From contig DASQGO010000033.1 of the NCBI GenBank assembly GCA_035632555.1, positions 1 through 18,156 of the forward strand: a DNA stretch of 18,156 bases, given 5' to 3'. The position numbers and the translations under genes are program-made. The stretch is from 2-02-FULL-62-14 sp035632555 (GTDB lineage: Bacteria; Nitrospirota; Nitrospiria; Nitrospirales; Nitrospiraceae). Below the pieces are notes generated by a model. The model saw nothing but the letters and a program-made list of their open reading frames with translations, ran no database searches and was not told where the DNA came from. Within the stretch, counting starts at the first letter, position 1, and the number at the start of each line of letters is the position of its first letter. Below are positions 6,398 to 12,944 of the stretch, in pieces.

Positions 6398-7055
6398 AAC
6401 GCATGACAAAATCAATCCGTTCAATTCGCACAACCGGCATGATGACGCCACGACCTTCTTCGTCATGCGAGAAATCGTAGATAAGCGATTCCGGGGCAAT
6501 CAGTTTTCCCGTCAAGGCGACAGTGATCTCGACGGGCTCTCCTTGCCTGATCCTGCGTTGGAGTATTTTCCGCTGGCCTGGAGTGGGGATCGCCATGAGG
6601 TTTGATGGCACGTCTTCCGGTTTAAACCGTACGGTTCCCCATCGTGTCGGAGTGAACCTCGGACCGACGGCCACGTGAAAGCCGCCGGTCCTCGGATCGT
6701 AGTCTGACAATTTGCCGGACCATAGAAACGTGACACGCCACTCGATCGCCGCCTTGCCTTCCCGCTTGGCGTCACGGTCACGATTCAGATTAAAGAGACG
6801 CTCGTCAAGACCTGGATCATGATGGCCATGACCGTAAATGGCAGCCCAATCCGGTGGAGTGCCTTCCAGCACGTCCAGGAATTGCTCGATTGCTCCAGGT
6901 TCACTAAGCAGGTGGGTATCCGCCGGGAGGAGAGCATGCCATTGGTTATCAGTGGCAGAGGTAAGTGGTGCTGTCCCACTTACCCCTGCCCCCAAGCCCA
7001 GACTCGGACCGATTATCATGAGACCCGTAACTGTCAGAACAGCCAGCGTTCGCAT
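6396..7055 (-). CDS. Exported protein of unknown function
   Basis: The product is about 219 residues with a signal peptide (basic MRT head, hydrophobic LAVLTVTGLMIIG core, small residues after it). The mature protein has DWAAIYGHGHHDPG, a Arg/Asp-rich NLNRDRDAKREG segment, and beta-rich parts WRVTFLWSGKLSDYDP, FHVAVGPRFTPTRWG and VEITVALTGKLIAPE, ending VVRIERIDFVMR. No catalytic motif is recognised; the beta pattern could be an OB-like or beta-barrel-like fold, but that is a guess. Two ATGs stand in tandem (7058 and 7055). The AAGGA is one base from the first and four from the second, so the second is preferred. The TAA stop coincides with the edge of the repeat copy A, so the C-terminus may have been shaped by that element. 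Confidence 0.7.
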   Translation of the reverse strand: MRTLAVLTVTGLMIIGPSLGLGAGVSGTAPLTSATDNQWHALLPADTHLLSEPGAIEQFLDVLEGTPPDWAAIYGHGHHDPGLDERLFNLNRDRDAKREGKAAIEWRVTFLWSGKLSDYDPRTGGFHVAVGPRFTPTRWGTVRFKPEDVPSNLMAIPTPGQRKILQRRIRQGEPVEITVALTGKLIAPESLIYDFSHDEEGRGVIMPVVRIERIDFVMR

Positions 7056-7131
7056 CATATCCTTACCCGCTGATTAAAAGTCTCGCCCAAAGCCGACCTC
7101 AGGATCAAGAGGTGTAGAGTAGTTCCCGCTA

Positions 7132-7160
7132 TTGACCAAGACATTAATCGGGACTATTCT
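7132..7160 (+). promoter_or_regulatory. Putative promoter giving a leaderless message for the gene at 7167
   Basis: TTGACC at 7132-7137, a 17-base spacer and TATTCT at 7155-7160, with six bases between the -10 box and the ATG at 7167. The start site would fall at or beside the start codon, and no ribosome binding site is present. Confidence 0.5.
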
Positions 7161-7166
7161 TTCTCC

Positions 7167-7529
7167 ATGTGCAGGCCTCGAAGCGCCATTCGCCGTTTCT
7201 TCCCAACCTTTTTGGTGGTGGTTTTTCTTGTGCTCACAACCAACGCTTATGCCTGCGTGATCCCTTTGTACAGTTGGGGTTCAGCAACCATGCAAGCCTG
7301 CGGGGAACCGCAAGCTCCAGCACCCGACTTCTGCGAACCGTTCAAAAGCCTTGGCTTCCATGCTGCTACGCCAAAGCTTCCTCCGCTGATGCTGCACATC
7401 CAGCCCATGGTTCCGTTAGACCTGATTGTGTGGGCCTCGGGACTGACTGCATCTGTTGTTTCGTTCCTTGCTCCGCTCGAACACGCTCCGCCTGACCTGC
7501 TTATTCTGATCTCGGTTTTTCGCATTTGA
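7167..7529 (+). CDS. Small exported protein of unknown function
   Basis: A 120-residue product with a signal peptide: a strongly basic head (MCRPRSAIRRF), a hydrophobic core (FLVVVFLVLTT) and a likely NAYA cleavage site before CVIPLY. The mature part carries three Cys, then a second hydrophobic stretch (LDLIVWASGLTASVVSFL). It ends in a PPDLLILISVFRI tail, an ending that reminds me of small proteins found beside heavy-metal efflux operons; no efflux gene is in this window, so this is weak. An overlapping frame starting two bases later (7169) lacks a signal peptide. The promoter position supports the ATG at 7167. Base composition is lower in G+C than in the core genes. Confidence 0.6.
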   Translation: MCRPRSAIRRFFPTFLVVVFLVLTTNAYACVIPLYSWGSATMQACGEPQAPAPDFCEPFKSLGFHAATPKLPPLMLHIQPMVPLDLIVWASGLTASVVSFLAPLEHAPPDLLILISVFRI

Positions 7530-7641
7530 ACAATTAGCGCTCGATCTGCGCTGCACGTTGGTGCATGGGTGTCGGGCTTCGCTCGGCGATACCCGGAGAT
7601 CGGGCGGCACCGGGACTTTAGAGAAAAGGAGGTGGACCATC

Positions 7642-7719
7642 ATGTGTCCATTTGAAGAAGCTCTTGGCTATTGTCCGTGGTCCGTGGTCAGTTCGTTTCT
7701 GACCTGGCTCGGATGGTAG
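7642..7719 (+). CDS. 25-residue small ORF with consensus ribosome binding site
   Basis: AAAAGGAGGT at 7624-7633 is a full Shine-Dalgarno match, followed after 8-9 bases by ATG. The reading frame encodes MCPFEEALGYCPWSVV and then SSFLTWLGW, ending in TAG at 7717-7719. The peptide has two Cys and three Trp, and the C-terminal half is hydrophobic, so a membrane-associated or exported small protein is possible. It resembles no peptide I recognise. It lies about 110 bases after the small exported protein gene, and a strong hairpin follows 14 bases after its stop. The evidence is the ribosome binding site and the flanking hairpin only; coding by chance is possible. Confidence 0.4.
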   Translation: MCPFEEALGYCPWSVVSSFLTWLGW

Positions 7720-7732
7720 GTTCCTGAACAAG

Positions 7733-7760
7733 GGGACGGCTGGGTTTCCCCAGCCGTCCC
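7733..7760. terminator. Perfect 12-bp stem-loop between convergent genes (terminator-like, no U-tract)
   Basis: GGGACGGCTGGG (7733-7744), loop TTTC and CCCAGCCGTCCC (7749-7760) form a perfect 12-bp stem. It stands between a plus-strand ORF and the minus-strand Rieske gene, the position of a shared terminator. Neither side is followed by a T-run, so intrinsic termination is uncertain; it may be an interspersed hairpin or an mRNA-stabilising element. Confidence 0.45.
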
Positions 7761-7793
7761 TGCCAGCCAAGAAGGCGGTTCTTGAGGTTCAGA

Positions 7794-8102
7794 TCACGGG
7801 ACATCAACCTGAATTGCGTCGCCTTCGATGTGCACCGGATAGCAGTCGACTTTGATTTCAGGATTTTCAGGCCGCTCGCCCGTTTTGACGTTGTAGCGCC
7901 AGCCGTGCCAGGGACATTCCACGCAGTCGCCGTCAAGAAAGCCTTCTCCGAGCAGGCCGCCGGCATGGGGGCAGCAGTTATCGAGGGCGTAGACGGTGCC
8001 GCCGACGTTGAACAGCGCGATGCCGGTCTTGCCGGCTTTGGCTGACAGGCATTGACCTGGTGGAAGATCGGCGAGTTTGGCGACGGTGACGCGTTTGGGC
8101 AT
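7794..8102 (-). CDS. Rieske (2Fe-2S) ferredoxin, NirD/biphenyl-dioxygenase-ferredoxin type
   Basis: A 102-residue soluble Rieske protein. The cluster ligands are all present: Cys44 and His46 in CPHAGG, Cys63 and His66 in CPWHGW, with 16 residues between the two halves. FNVGGTVYALDN before and FNxxTG-like YNVKTGERPENP after the motifs are typical of small Rieske ferredoxins, which pass electrons to oxygenases or serve as the small subunit of nitrite reductase. The reading frame is open up to 8231, but the ATG at 8102 has GAGGT in front of it and starts the conserved domain (MPKRVTVAKLADLP), so the longer form is rejected. No partner reductase or oxygenase is adjacent. Confidence 0.9.
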   Translation of the reverse strand: MPKRVTVAKLADLPPGQCLSAKAGKTGIALFNVGGTVYALDNCCPHAGGLLGEGFLDGDCVECPWHGWRYNVKTGERPENPEIKVDCYPVHIEGDAIQVDVP

Positions 8103-8274
8103 GGGACCTCGAAGCCGCGTAGGATACTGGGGGCCGGTTGAAAACTGCAAGCCTCTCTCTGTTATGATTGTGTCCAACCCTTGATTTGACGCCGATGCTA
8201 TGGCATAAATCCAGTCGTTGTGTCCGGGCACCCTTCATGCTGAATTCATAAGTAGGGAGGCGAAGTCGAGACGC

Positions 8275-8823
8275 ATGGAAATGACGCTGCTCCTTAATTC
8301 GACCTACGAACCGCTCCGTGTCGTTCACTGGCAAAAAGCGATCGGGCTGCTCTGGCAGGGCAAAGTCGAAGTCCTAGAAGTCTACGACCGGGACATCCGG
8401 GGCGTTTCCATCACGTTCAAGCTGCCGGCGGTGATGCGGCTGCTCAAGCTGGTCAAACTGAAGGACAGCCACCGGGCGGTGAAATTCTCCCGGATCAACA
8501 TCTTCACCCGGGACGGTTACACCTGCCAGTACTGCAAGCACAAATTCAGAACGGAAGATCTGACCTTCGACCACGTGGTGCCGATCGCCAAGGGCGGCAA
8601 GAAGACGTGGGAAAACATCGTGACGGCCTGCTGGCGGTGCAATAACCGGAAGAGCGGGCGGACGCCGGAAGAGGCCAGCATGAAGCTTGTCCGGAAGCCG
8701 GTCAAGCCGCGCTGGAATCCGGTGATTACGATTACGATTGGGATTCGGAACGCTCCTGAAAGCTGGCGGGATTATCTCTACTGGCACATGGAACTGGACG
8801 CCGATACAGATTCAAGCTCGTAG
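8275..8823 (+). CDS. HNH endonuclease
   Basis: A 182-residue protein of the stand-alone bacterial HNH endonuclease family whose N-terminus reads LLLNSTYEPLRVVHW. The HNH core is complete: Cys84 and Cys87 (CQYC), the DH pair in LTFDHVVPIAKGG (His100), Asn114 in WENIV, and Cys119/Cys122 (CWRC) with NNRKSGRTPEEA. The cysteines hold a structural zinc, and the His/Asn positions form the metal-dependent nuclease centre. The cellular role of this widely conserved family is not settled. Starts at 8275 and 8281 are both possible; a GGGAGG lies about 15 bases before the first, and the open frame back to 8218 has no support. Candidate -10 boxes are TATGAT (8163-8168) and CATAAA (8204-8209, 17 bases after TTGATT). 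Confidence 0.88.
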   Translation: MEMTLLLNSTYEPLRVVHWQKAIGLLWQGKVEVLEVYDRDIRGVSITFKLPAVMRLLKLVKLKDSHRAVKFSRINIFTRDGYTCQYCKHKFRTEDLTFDHVVPIAKGGKKTWENIVTACWRCNNRKSGRTPEEASMKLVRKPVKPRWNPVITITIGIRNAPESWRDYLYWHMELDADTDSSS

Positions 8824-8824
8824 C

Positions 8825-8946
8825 GGCTGTTGAAAAAGGCTTCCAGCTTCGTTCTCGGTCGCCCGTCTCCCTGCGACATACCGAAAAGCGTATGCCTCGG
8901 TCGCCTGGCTCCCTGCGGCCTTGCCGGAAGACCTTTTTGAACAGCC
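8825..8946. repeat. Interspersed repeat, copy B, with near-perfect terminal inverted repeats
   Basis: The element begins GGCTGTTGAAAAAGG (8825-8839) and ends CCTTTTTGAACAGCC (8932-8946); as inverted repeats they match at 14 of 15 positions. Pairing continues inward with CTTCC against GGAAG after a one-base bulge, so the ends could form a roughly 20-bp stem. The interior matches copy A at 6302-6397. It starts one base after the HNH gene's TAG. There is no ORF inside, so it resembles a MITE or an intergenic hairpin repeat. Confidence 0.75.
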
Positions 8947-8962
8947 TTGAATACGCCACTGC

Positions 8963-9415
8963 TCAGTAGACTTTTTTAATTACAATCTCCAGGTCTTTTC
9001 CGCCCGGTAACGTCGGGTTCTTCTCGTACTGGCCTTCCATGTCTCCCGGTTGCGGCTGGCCTGCCTTTCCGTCCTTGTCTATACGCGCGACCACATCCAC
9101 CATGCCCCGCAGCTCCGTGCCCTGGACCATGACGTCGGCGCCGGTAATTTCGAAGCTCACCGGGAACTGAGGCCCGTCGATGCGCTTGACGGCCAGTGGG
9201 CGTGGCGCGCCGCCAGGCCGGCGGACGATGACGAACAGCGTGTCGGTTGGGCTGACCTTGGAGGCCAGCTCCGGTGCGAGCGTCACGCGTCCGGCGATGG
9301 TGCTCTGCGTGTTGGGCGCTTCGCAGCCGTGGGCTAGTCCCATCCAGGCGGCGATGGCGGCCAATCCAATGATGCCTCCGGCCATTCCGATAGATTGCAA
9401 GGTTTCTTTTTTCAC
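8963..9415 (-). CDS. Membrane-anchored protein with a CcmI C-terminal-like domain
   Basis: A 150-residue product: KK then a hydrophobic N-terminal segment (IGMAGGIIGLAAIAAWMGLA), and a domain like the C-terminal periplasmic part of the cytochrome c maturation protein CcmI/CycH. Matching signatures are IAGRVTLAPELASKV, DTLFVIVRR, RPLAVKRIDGPQFPVSFEI, and the late VVARIDKDGKAGQPQPGDMEG. CcmI proper has in addition two membrane helices and TPR repeats, which are absent. An AHGC (Cys31) could be a degenerate lipobox. In CcmI this domain binds apocytochrome c; a similar periplasmic role here is inference. The GTG start at 9415 has GAGGGA in front. A perfect TATAAT stands 40 bases upstream on this strand. 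Confidence 0.8.
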   Translation of the reverse strand: MKKETLQSIGMAGGIIGLAAIAAWMGLAHGCEAPNTQSTIAGRVTLAPELASKVSPTDTLFVIVRRPGGAPRPLAVKRIDGPQFPVSFEITGADVMVQGTELRGMVDVVARIDKDGKAGQPQPGDMEGQYEKNPTLPGGKDLEIVIKKVY

Positions 9416-9456
9416 AATTGTTCCCTCGATTGCGAGCCAGTCGAATGACGGGGCGC

Positions 9457-9502
9457 ATTATACAGAGGCAGTGTGAAAAATGGGAAGCGCCTATTGTATG
9501 AT
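9457..9502. promoter_or_regulatory. Divergent promoter region between the CcmI-like and precorrin-2 dehydrogenase genes
   Basis: On the minus strand there is a perfect -10 box TATAAT (plus bases 9457-9462) with a poor -35 box. On the plus strand a TATGAT (9497-9502) lies 32 bases before the ATG at 9535. The -35 boxes are weak in both directions, so activator help is possible. Confidence 0.4.
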
Positions 9503-9534
9503 GTCGCCTCGAGATTAACCGGAGAGGGACTGAC

Positions 9535-10164
9535 ATGGCGAATCCTGGATTTCCACTGACGCTTGATGTGAAGGGCCGGCCCTGCGTGGTGCTGGGCGGC
9601 GACGAGGAGGCGGCCGACAAGGTGCGCCGGCTGTTGGATGCCGGCGCCAAGGTGACGGTCGTCAGCCCCACGCTGAACGACGAGCTGCGCAAGCTCACAG
9701 CTGCCGCGAAAGTGATCCACCGCGTGCGCCTGTTCCGCGGGCAGGACGCCGACGGCGTGTTCCTGGTGATCAATACGCTGCGGACGGATGAGGAGTTTTC
9801 CCGCTCGCTGTATGAACTGTCGGTCAAGGAGCGGTTTCTCCTGTGCTCGATGGATCAGCCCGAGTATTCGAATGCCTGGCTGCCAGCGGTGGTGAGCCGA
9901 GGCCACCTGCGCTGTGCGGTAAGCACCAGCGGCACGGCGCCGGCGCTGGCCAGCCGGCTGCGCCAGGATTTGGAAGAAATCTTTGACGGGACGTTTCAGT
10001 CGTTTCTCGAGTGGCTGTCGTCCGTCCGCGAACGCGTGCTGGAATCCGAGGCGGACGCGGAACGGCGGCGGACCTTGCTGCGGGATGCGGTCAGTGGGTT
10101 CAAGTTGAGCGGGACGATTCACTATCCGAAAGCGTGGCTGGACGAACGCAAGGCCAAATCATAA
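9535..10164 (+). CDS. Precorrin-2 dehydrogenase / sirohydrochlorin ferrochelatase-like (CysG N-terminal domain, Met8p-like)
   Basis: A 209-residue enzyme that oxidises precorrin-2 to sirohydrochlorin with NAD+; in Met8p and CysG the same active site also inserts iron to give siroheme. The N-terminal Rossmann part shows GRPCVVLGGDEEAADKVRRLL and VTVVSP, with the family's Gly-rich loop. The catalytic Asp of the family corresponds to Asp107 in CSMDQPE. The dimerisation domain follows (AVSTSGTAPALASRLRQDLEE), then a C-terminal helical part. The methyltransferase domain of E. coli CysG is absent, so a separate uroporphyrinogen methyltransferase would be needed. GGAGAGGG precedes the ATG at 9535. 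It is followed after 13 bases by the MTH1187 gene. Siroheme or heme d1 would serve nitrite or sulfite reduction. Confidence 0.9.
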   Translation: MANPGFPLTLDVKGRPCVVLGGDEEAADKVRRLLDAGAKVTVVSPTLNDELRKLTAAAKVIHRVRLFRGQDADGVFLVINTLRTDEEFSRSLYELSVKERFLLCSMDQPEYSNAWLPAVVSRGHLRCAVSTSGTAPALASRLRQDLEEIFDGTFQSFLEWLSSVRERVLESEADAERRRTLLRDAVSGFKLSGTIHYPKAWLDERKAKS

Positions 10165-10177
10165 AGGAGCGATCGAC

Positions 10178-10486
10178 ATGGTGCTCTTGGAATTCAGCAT
10201 GTCGCCGTTGGGCAAGGGGGAGAGCGTGGGGCGGTACGTGGCACGCTCGCTCGACATCATCGATAAGAGCGGCGTGGCCTACCGGCTCAACCCGATGGGT
10301 ACGGTGTTGGAGGGGGAATGGAACGACGTGTTCCGGGTGGTCCAGAAGTGCTACGAGCGGATGAAGAAGGACTGCAACAGGATTTCCTGCACGATCAAGG
10401 TGGATTATCGAAAGGGGCACGCCGGACGGCTGGAAAGCAAAGTTGCCAGCGTTGAAAAGCATCTCAAGAGAAAGATGAAGTCCTAA
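10178..10486 (+). CDS. MTH1187 family thiamine-binding protein
   Basis: A 102-residue protein of the MTH1187/YkoF-like (PF01910) family: small cytoplasmic proteins with a ferredoxin-like fold, some of which bind thiamine. Signatures are LLEFSMSPLGKGESVGRYVARSLDII, YRLNPMGTVLEGEWNDVFRVV and the late CTIKVDYRKGH, followed by a Lys-rich end. Length is typical. AAAGGAG stands in front of the ATG at 10178. It lies 13 bases downstream of the precorrin-2 dehydrogenase gene and is probably cotranscribed with it. A functional link between the two is not established; it may simply be a shared message. It ends 24 bases from the convergent alr stop. Confidence 0.88.
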   Translation: MVLLEFSMSPLGKGESVGRYVARSLDIIDKSGVAYRLNPMGTVLEGEWNDVFRVVQKCYERMKKDCNRISCTIKVDYRKGHAGRLESKVASVEKHLKRKMKS

Positions 10487-10510
10487 CTATAACATATTAT
10501 CCAAGCGAGG

Positions 10511-11638
10511 TTATTTATAGACTCTGGTAACTCGTTTTCCGATCCCGCAGAGGACTTCGTACGATATCGTTCCTTCCCAGGCGGCCAGTTCGGCGGCCGT
10601 AATCTGCTGGTCTTCCTGCTTGCCGATCACCGTCACGTCGGTGCCGGCTGAGACGCCGGGCACGTCCGTGACATCTGCCATCGTCATGTCCATGCACACG
10701 CGCCCGACGACCGGGGCGCGCTTCCCGTTTATTAGCACTGTGCCCTTGTTGGAGAACGCCCGGCTATACCCGTCGGCATAGCCCAGAGGAAGGACTGCGA
10801 TCCGTGAGGGACGCCGCACGACATAAGTACGACTGTAACTCGTGCTCTCGCCCGGCTTGAGCTTCCGCACCTGCACCACTTTGGTCGTCAGCGACAGGAC
10901 CGGCCGCAGGTCCGGCGCCGGCTTCAAATGGGCCGCGGTGTGGTAGCCGTAGAGCATGATGCCGGGCCGCACGGCAGTGAAGCGGGCCTCGGGATGGCCC
11001 AAAATCGCCCCGCTGTTCGCGGCATGGATGAGCGGCAGGGCAAGCTTCTCGGCCTGCACGTACCGGATCACGGCCCGGAATCGTTCGAGTTGCGCCATGG
11101 TGTAGGCCGGGTCGGCATTGTCCGAGTCAGCCAGGTGCGTCATCAGGCCTTCGGCCTGCAGCGGGCCCCGGAATGCCGGTGATTGGAGAAGGGCCGCCAC
11201 ATCTTCCGGGTCAAGCCCGAGCCGCCCCATGCCGGTCTCGATTTTGAGATGGACGGGATAGGGCGTGGAACGTCCCTCAACATGCTTGACGAATTCTTCC
11301 GCCAGGGCCTGCTCGTACAGGACCGGCGTGAGATCATGGGCGACGACGTCGGAAAACTGTTCGGGGAAGAGCGCGCCCAGCAACAGGATGGACGAACGGA
11401 TGCCGGCTTCACGGAGCGCGATGCCCTCGTCCAGCGTCGCCACGCCGAATCGGGACACGGCATGTGCTTCCAGAGTTTTGGCGATGGTCGTTGCGCCGTG
11501 GCCGTAGGCGTCGGCTTTCACGACAGCGATGATCTGGCAGGAGGTCTCGAGGCGGCGGCGGACCTGATCGAGATTGTGCACCAGCGCGCCGAGATCGACG
11601 GTCGCGACGGTGGGTGAATGGGGCTCGGTCGATGACAC
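10511..11638 (-). CDS. alr: Alanine racemase
   Basis: A 375-residue PLP enzyme that interconverts L- and D-alanine for peptidoglycan. The PLP lysine is Lys41 in AVVKADAYGHGA, and the second catalytic base Tyr268 lies in STSYSRTY. ETGMGRLG, AANSGAIL, RPGIMLYG, LPLGYADGYSR and VGRVCMDMTMADVTDV are further family signatures. Length is standard. The start is a GTG at 11638, 24 bases after the frr stop; there is no clear ribosome binding site, the closest being GAGGA at the frr stop about 20 bases away. This suggests reading through from frr on the same message. It is the last gene of the minus-strand block and ends opposite the thiamine-binding gene. Confidence 0.95.
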   Translation of the reverse strand: MSSTEPHSPTVATVDLGALVHNLDQVRRRLETSCQIIAVVKADAYGHGATTIAKTLEAHAVSRFGVATLDEGIALREAGIRSSILLLGALFPEQFSDVVAHDLTPVLYEQALAEEFVKHVEGRSTPYPVHLKIETGMGRLGLDPEDVAALLQSPAFRGPLQAEGLMTHLADSDNADPAYTMAQLERFRAVIRYVQAEKLALPLIHAANSGAILGHPEARFTAVRPGIMLYGYHTAAHLKPAPDLRPVLSLTTKVVQVRKLKPGESTSYSRTYVVRRPSRIAVLPLGYADGYSRAFSNKGTVLINGKRAPVVGRVCMDMTMADVTDVPGVSAGTDVTVIGKQEDQQITAAELAAWEGTISYEVLCGIGKRVTRVYK

Positions 11639-11662
11639 GTGGCCGGCCGTGACGGAGGGTCC

Positions 11663-12220
11663 TCAGACTTCGAGGACTTCCTCCTCTTTCTTTTTGAGGG
11701 TCTGGTCGATTTTCTGAACGTATTGATCGGTCAATTTCTGAATCTCGGCTGTCCCGCGCTTGAGGTCGTCTTCTGAAATTTTGGCATCCTTCTGCTGCTT
11801 TTTCAATTCGTCGTTGGCTTCGTGGCGGACCGCCCGCAGCTTGACCTTGGTGTCCTCGCCGTACTTTCTGCAGACTTTGATCAGGTCCTTGCGCCGCTCT
11901 TCGGTCAGCTGCGGAATCGGCACGCGGATCAGCTTGCCGTCGTTGGACGGGTTCAAGCCGAGTTCAGCGGCCGTAATTGCTTTTTCGATTTCCTTGATCA
12001 GCGACGGCTCCCAGGGCTGGATGGTGATGAGGCGGTTTTCCGGCACGGCCAGGTTGGCGACCTGCTTGAGCGGTGTGGAGGTGCCGTAATAATCCACCCG
12101 GATGTTGTCGAGCAGGACCAGCGATGCACGGCCCGTGCGCAGACCGGCCAGATCCCGCTTCAAATGCTCCAGCGTGGCTTCCATCCGTTCGGCGATTTTT
12201 TTATGAAAGGCGGCGTCCAT
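11663..12220 (-). CDS. frr: Ribosome recycling factor
   Basis: A 185-residue protein, exactly the usual length of RRF, which splits post-termination ribosomes together with EF-G. LRTGRASLVLLDNIRVDYYGT, PLKQVANLAVPENRLITIQPWEPS and the domain I helix VKLRAVRHEANDELKKQ are diagnostic. The C-terminus is rich in Lys and Glu (KKKEEEVLEV). It lies 17 bases after the pyrH stop. No Shine-Dalgarno sequence is seen in front of the ATG at 12220, so translation is probably coupled to pyrH. The order tsf-pyrH-frr is conserved in bacteria. Confidence 0.97.
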   Translation of the reverse strand: MDAAFHKKIAERMEATLEHLKRDLAGLRTGRASLVLLDNIRVDYYGTSTPLKQVANLAVPENRLITIQPWEPSLIKEIEKAITAAELGLNPSNDGKLIRVPIPQLTEERRKDLIKVCRKYGEDTKVKLRAVRHEANDELKKQQKDAKISEDDLKRGTAEIQKLTDQYVQKIDQTLKKKEEEVLEV

Positions 12221-12236
12221 GCGGTCGTCGCGGCGT

Positions 12237-12944
12237 TCAGCGGCTGGCGACGGTCACCAGGGTGCCGATCTTGTCACCCTGGGCCAGGCGCTTGAAGTTC
12301 CCGCGCTCCTTCAGGTTGAACACGATCAAGGGGAGGCCGTTGTCCATGCAGAGGGTGATGGCCGTCGAGTCCATGACCTTGAGCTTCTGGTTGATGATGG
12401 AGAGGAACGGCATCTCGGCGAACATTTTGGCCTTGGGGTTCGTCACGGGGTCCGCCTCGTAGATCCCGTTGACCTTCGTGCCCTTCATGATGACCTCCGC
12501 GCCGATTTCCATGGCTCGCAGGGCGGCCGCGGTGTCGGTCGAGAAGTAGGGGTTGCCGGTGCCGCCCGCGAAGATGACGACCCGCTTTTTTTCGAGGTGC
12601 CGGATCGCGCGACGCCGAATATAGCCTTCGGCAAGCTGGCGCATCTCGATGGCCGACTGCACGCGCGTGATGACGTTTTTCTTTTCGAGGGCGTTCAGGA
12701 TGGTGGCGAGCATGCCCATGTAGTCGGCGGAGGCGCGCTCCATCCCCTTGGCGCTGGCGGCGAGGCCGCGGAAAATATTGCCGCCGCCGATGACGACCGC
12801 GACTTCGACGTCCATCGCGACGACGGACGCGATCTCGTCCGCGATGGCATCCAGCACCGCGGGCTCAATGCCATACCCTTGCTGGCCGGCCAACAGTTCT
12901 CCGCTGATTTTAAGGAGAACCCGCCGGTACTTGGGTGCGCTCAT
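12237..12944 (-). CDS. pyrH: UMP kinase
   Basis: A 235-residue amino-acid-kinase-fold enzyme that makes UDP from UMP with ATP and works as a hexamer, usually activated by GTP and inhibited by UTP. Signatures: YRRVLLKISGELLAG near the start, VVIGGGNIFRG, the UMP-binding part FAGGTGNPYFSTDTAAALRA, and VIMKGTKVNGIYEADP. The ATG at 12944 overlaps the tsf stop by four bases (ATGA), so the two are translationally coupled. The frame remains open well upstream of this ATG, but that part is the tsf gene read in the wrong frame. Confidence 0.97.
   Translation of the reverse strand: MSAPKYRRVLLKISGELLAGQQGYGIEPAVLDAIADEIASVVAMDVEVAVVIGGGNIFRGLAASAKGMERASADYMGMLATILNALEKKNVITRVQSAIEMRQLAEGYIRRRAIRHLEKKRVVIFAGGTGNPYFSTDTAAALRAMEIGAEVIMKGTKVNGIYEADPVTNPKAKMFAEMPFLSIINQKLKVMDSTAITLCMDNGLPLIVFNLKERGNFKRLAQGDKIGTLVTVASR

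Larger units (their letters stand above)
7530..7793. other. Gap between convergent genes with a small ORF and a hairpin
   Basis: This stretch separates the small exported protein gene from the end of the Rieske gene. It holds a 25-codon ORF with a consensus ribosome binding site (7642-7719) and a perfect 12-bp stem-loop (7733-7760), described separately. The first 110 bases show no recognised element. Confidence 0.6.

Noticed and set aside
8103..8231. Longer Rieske protein starting at 8231
   Set aside because: The extra 43 residues do not resemble the family, and GAGGT stands in front of the ATG at 8102.
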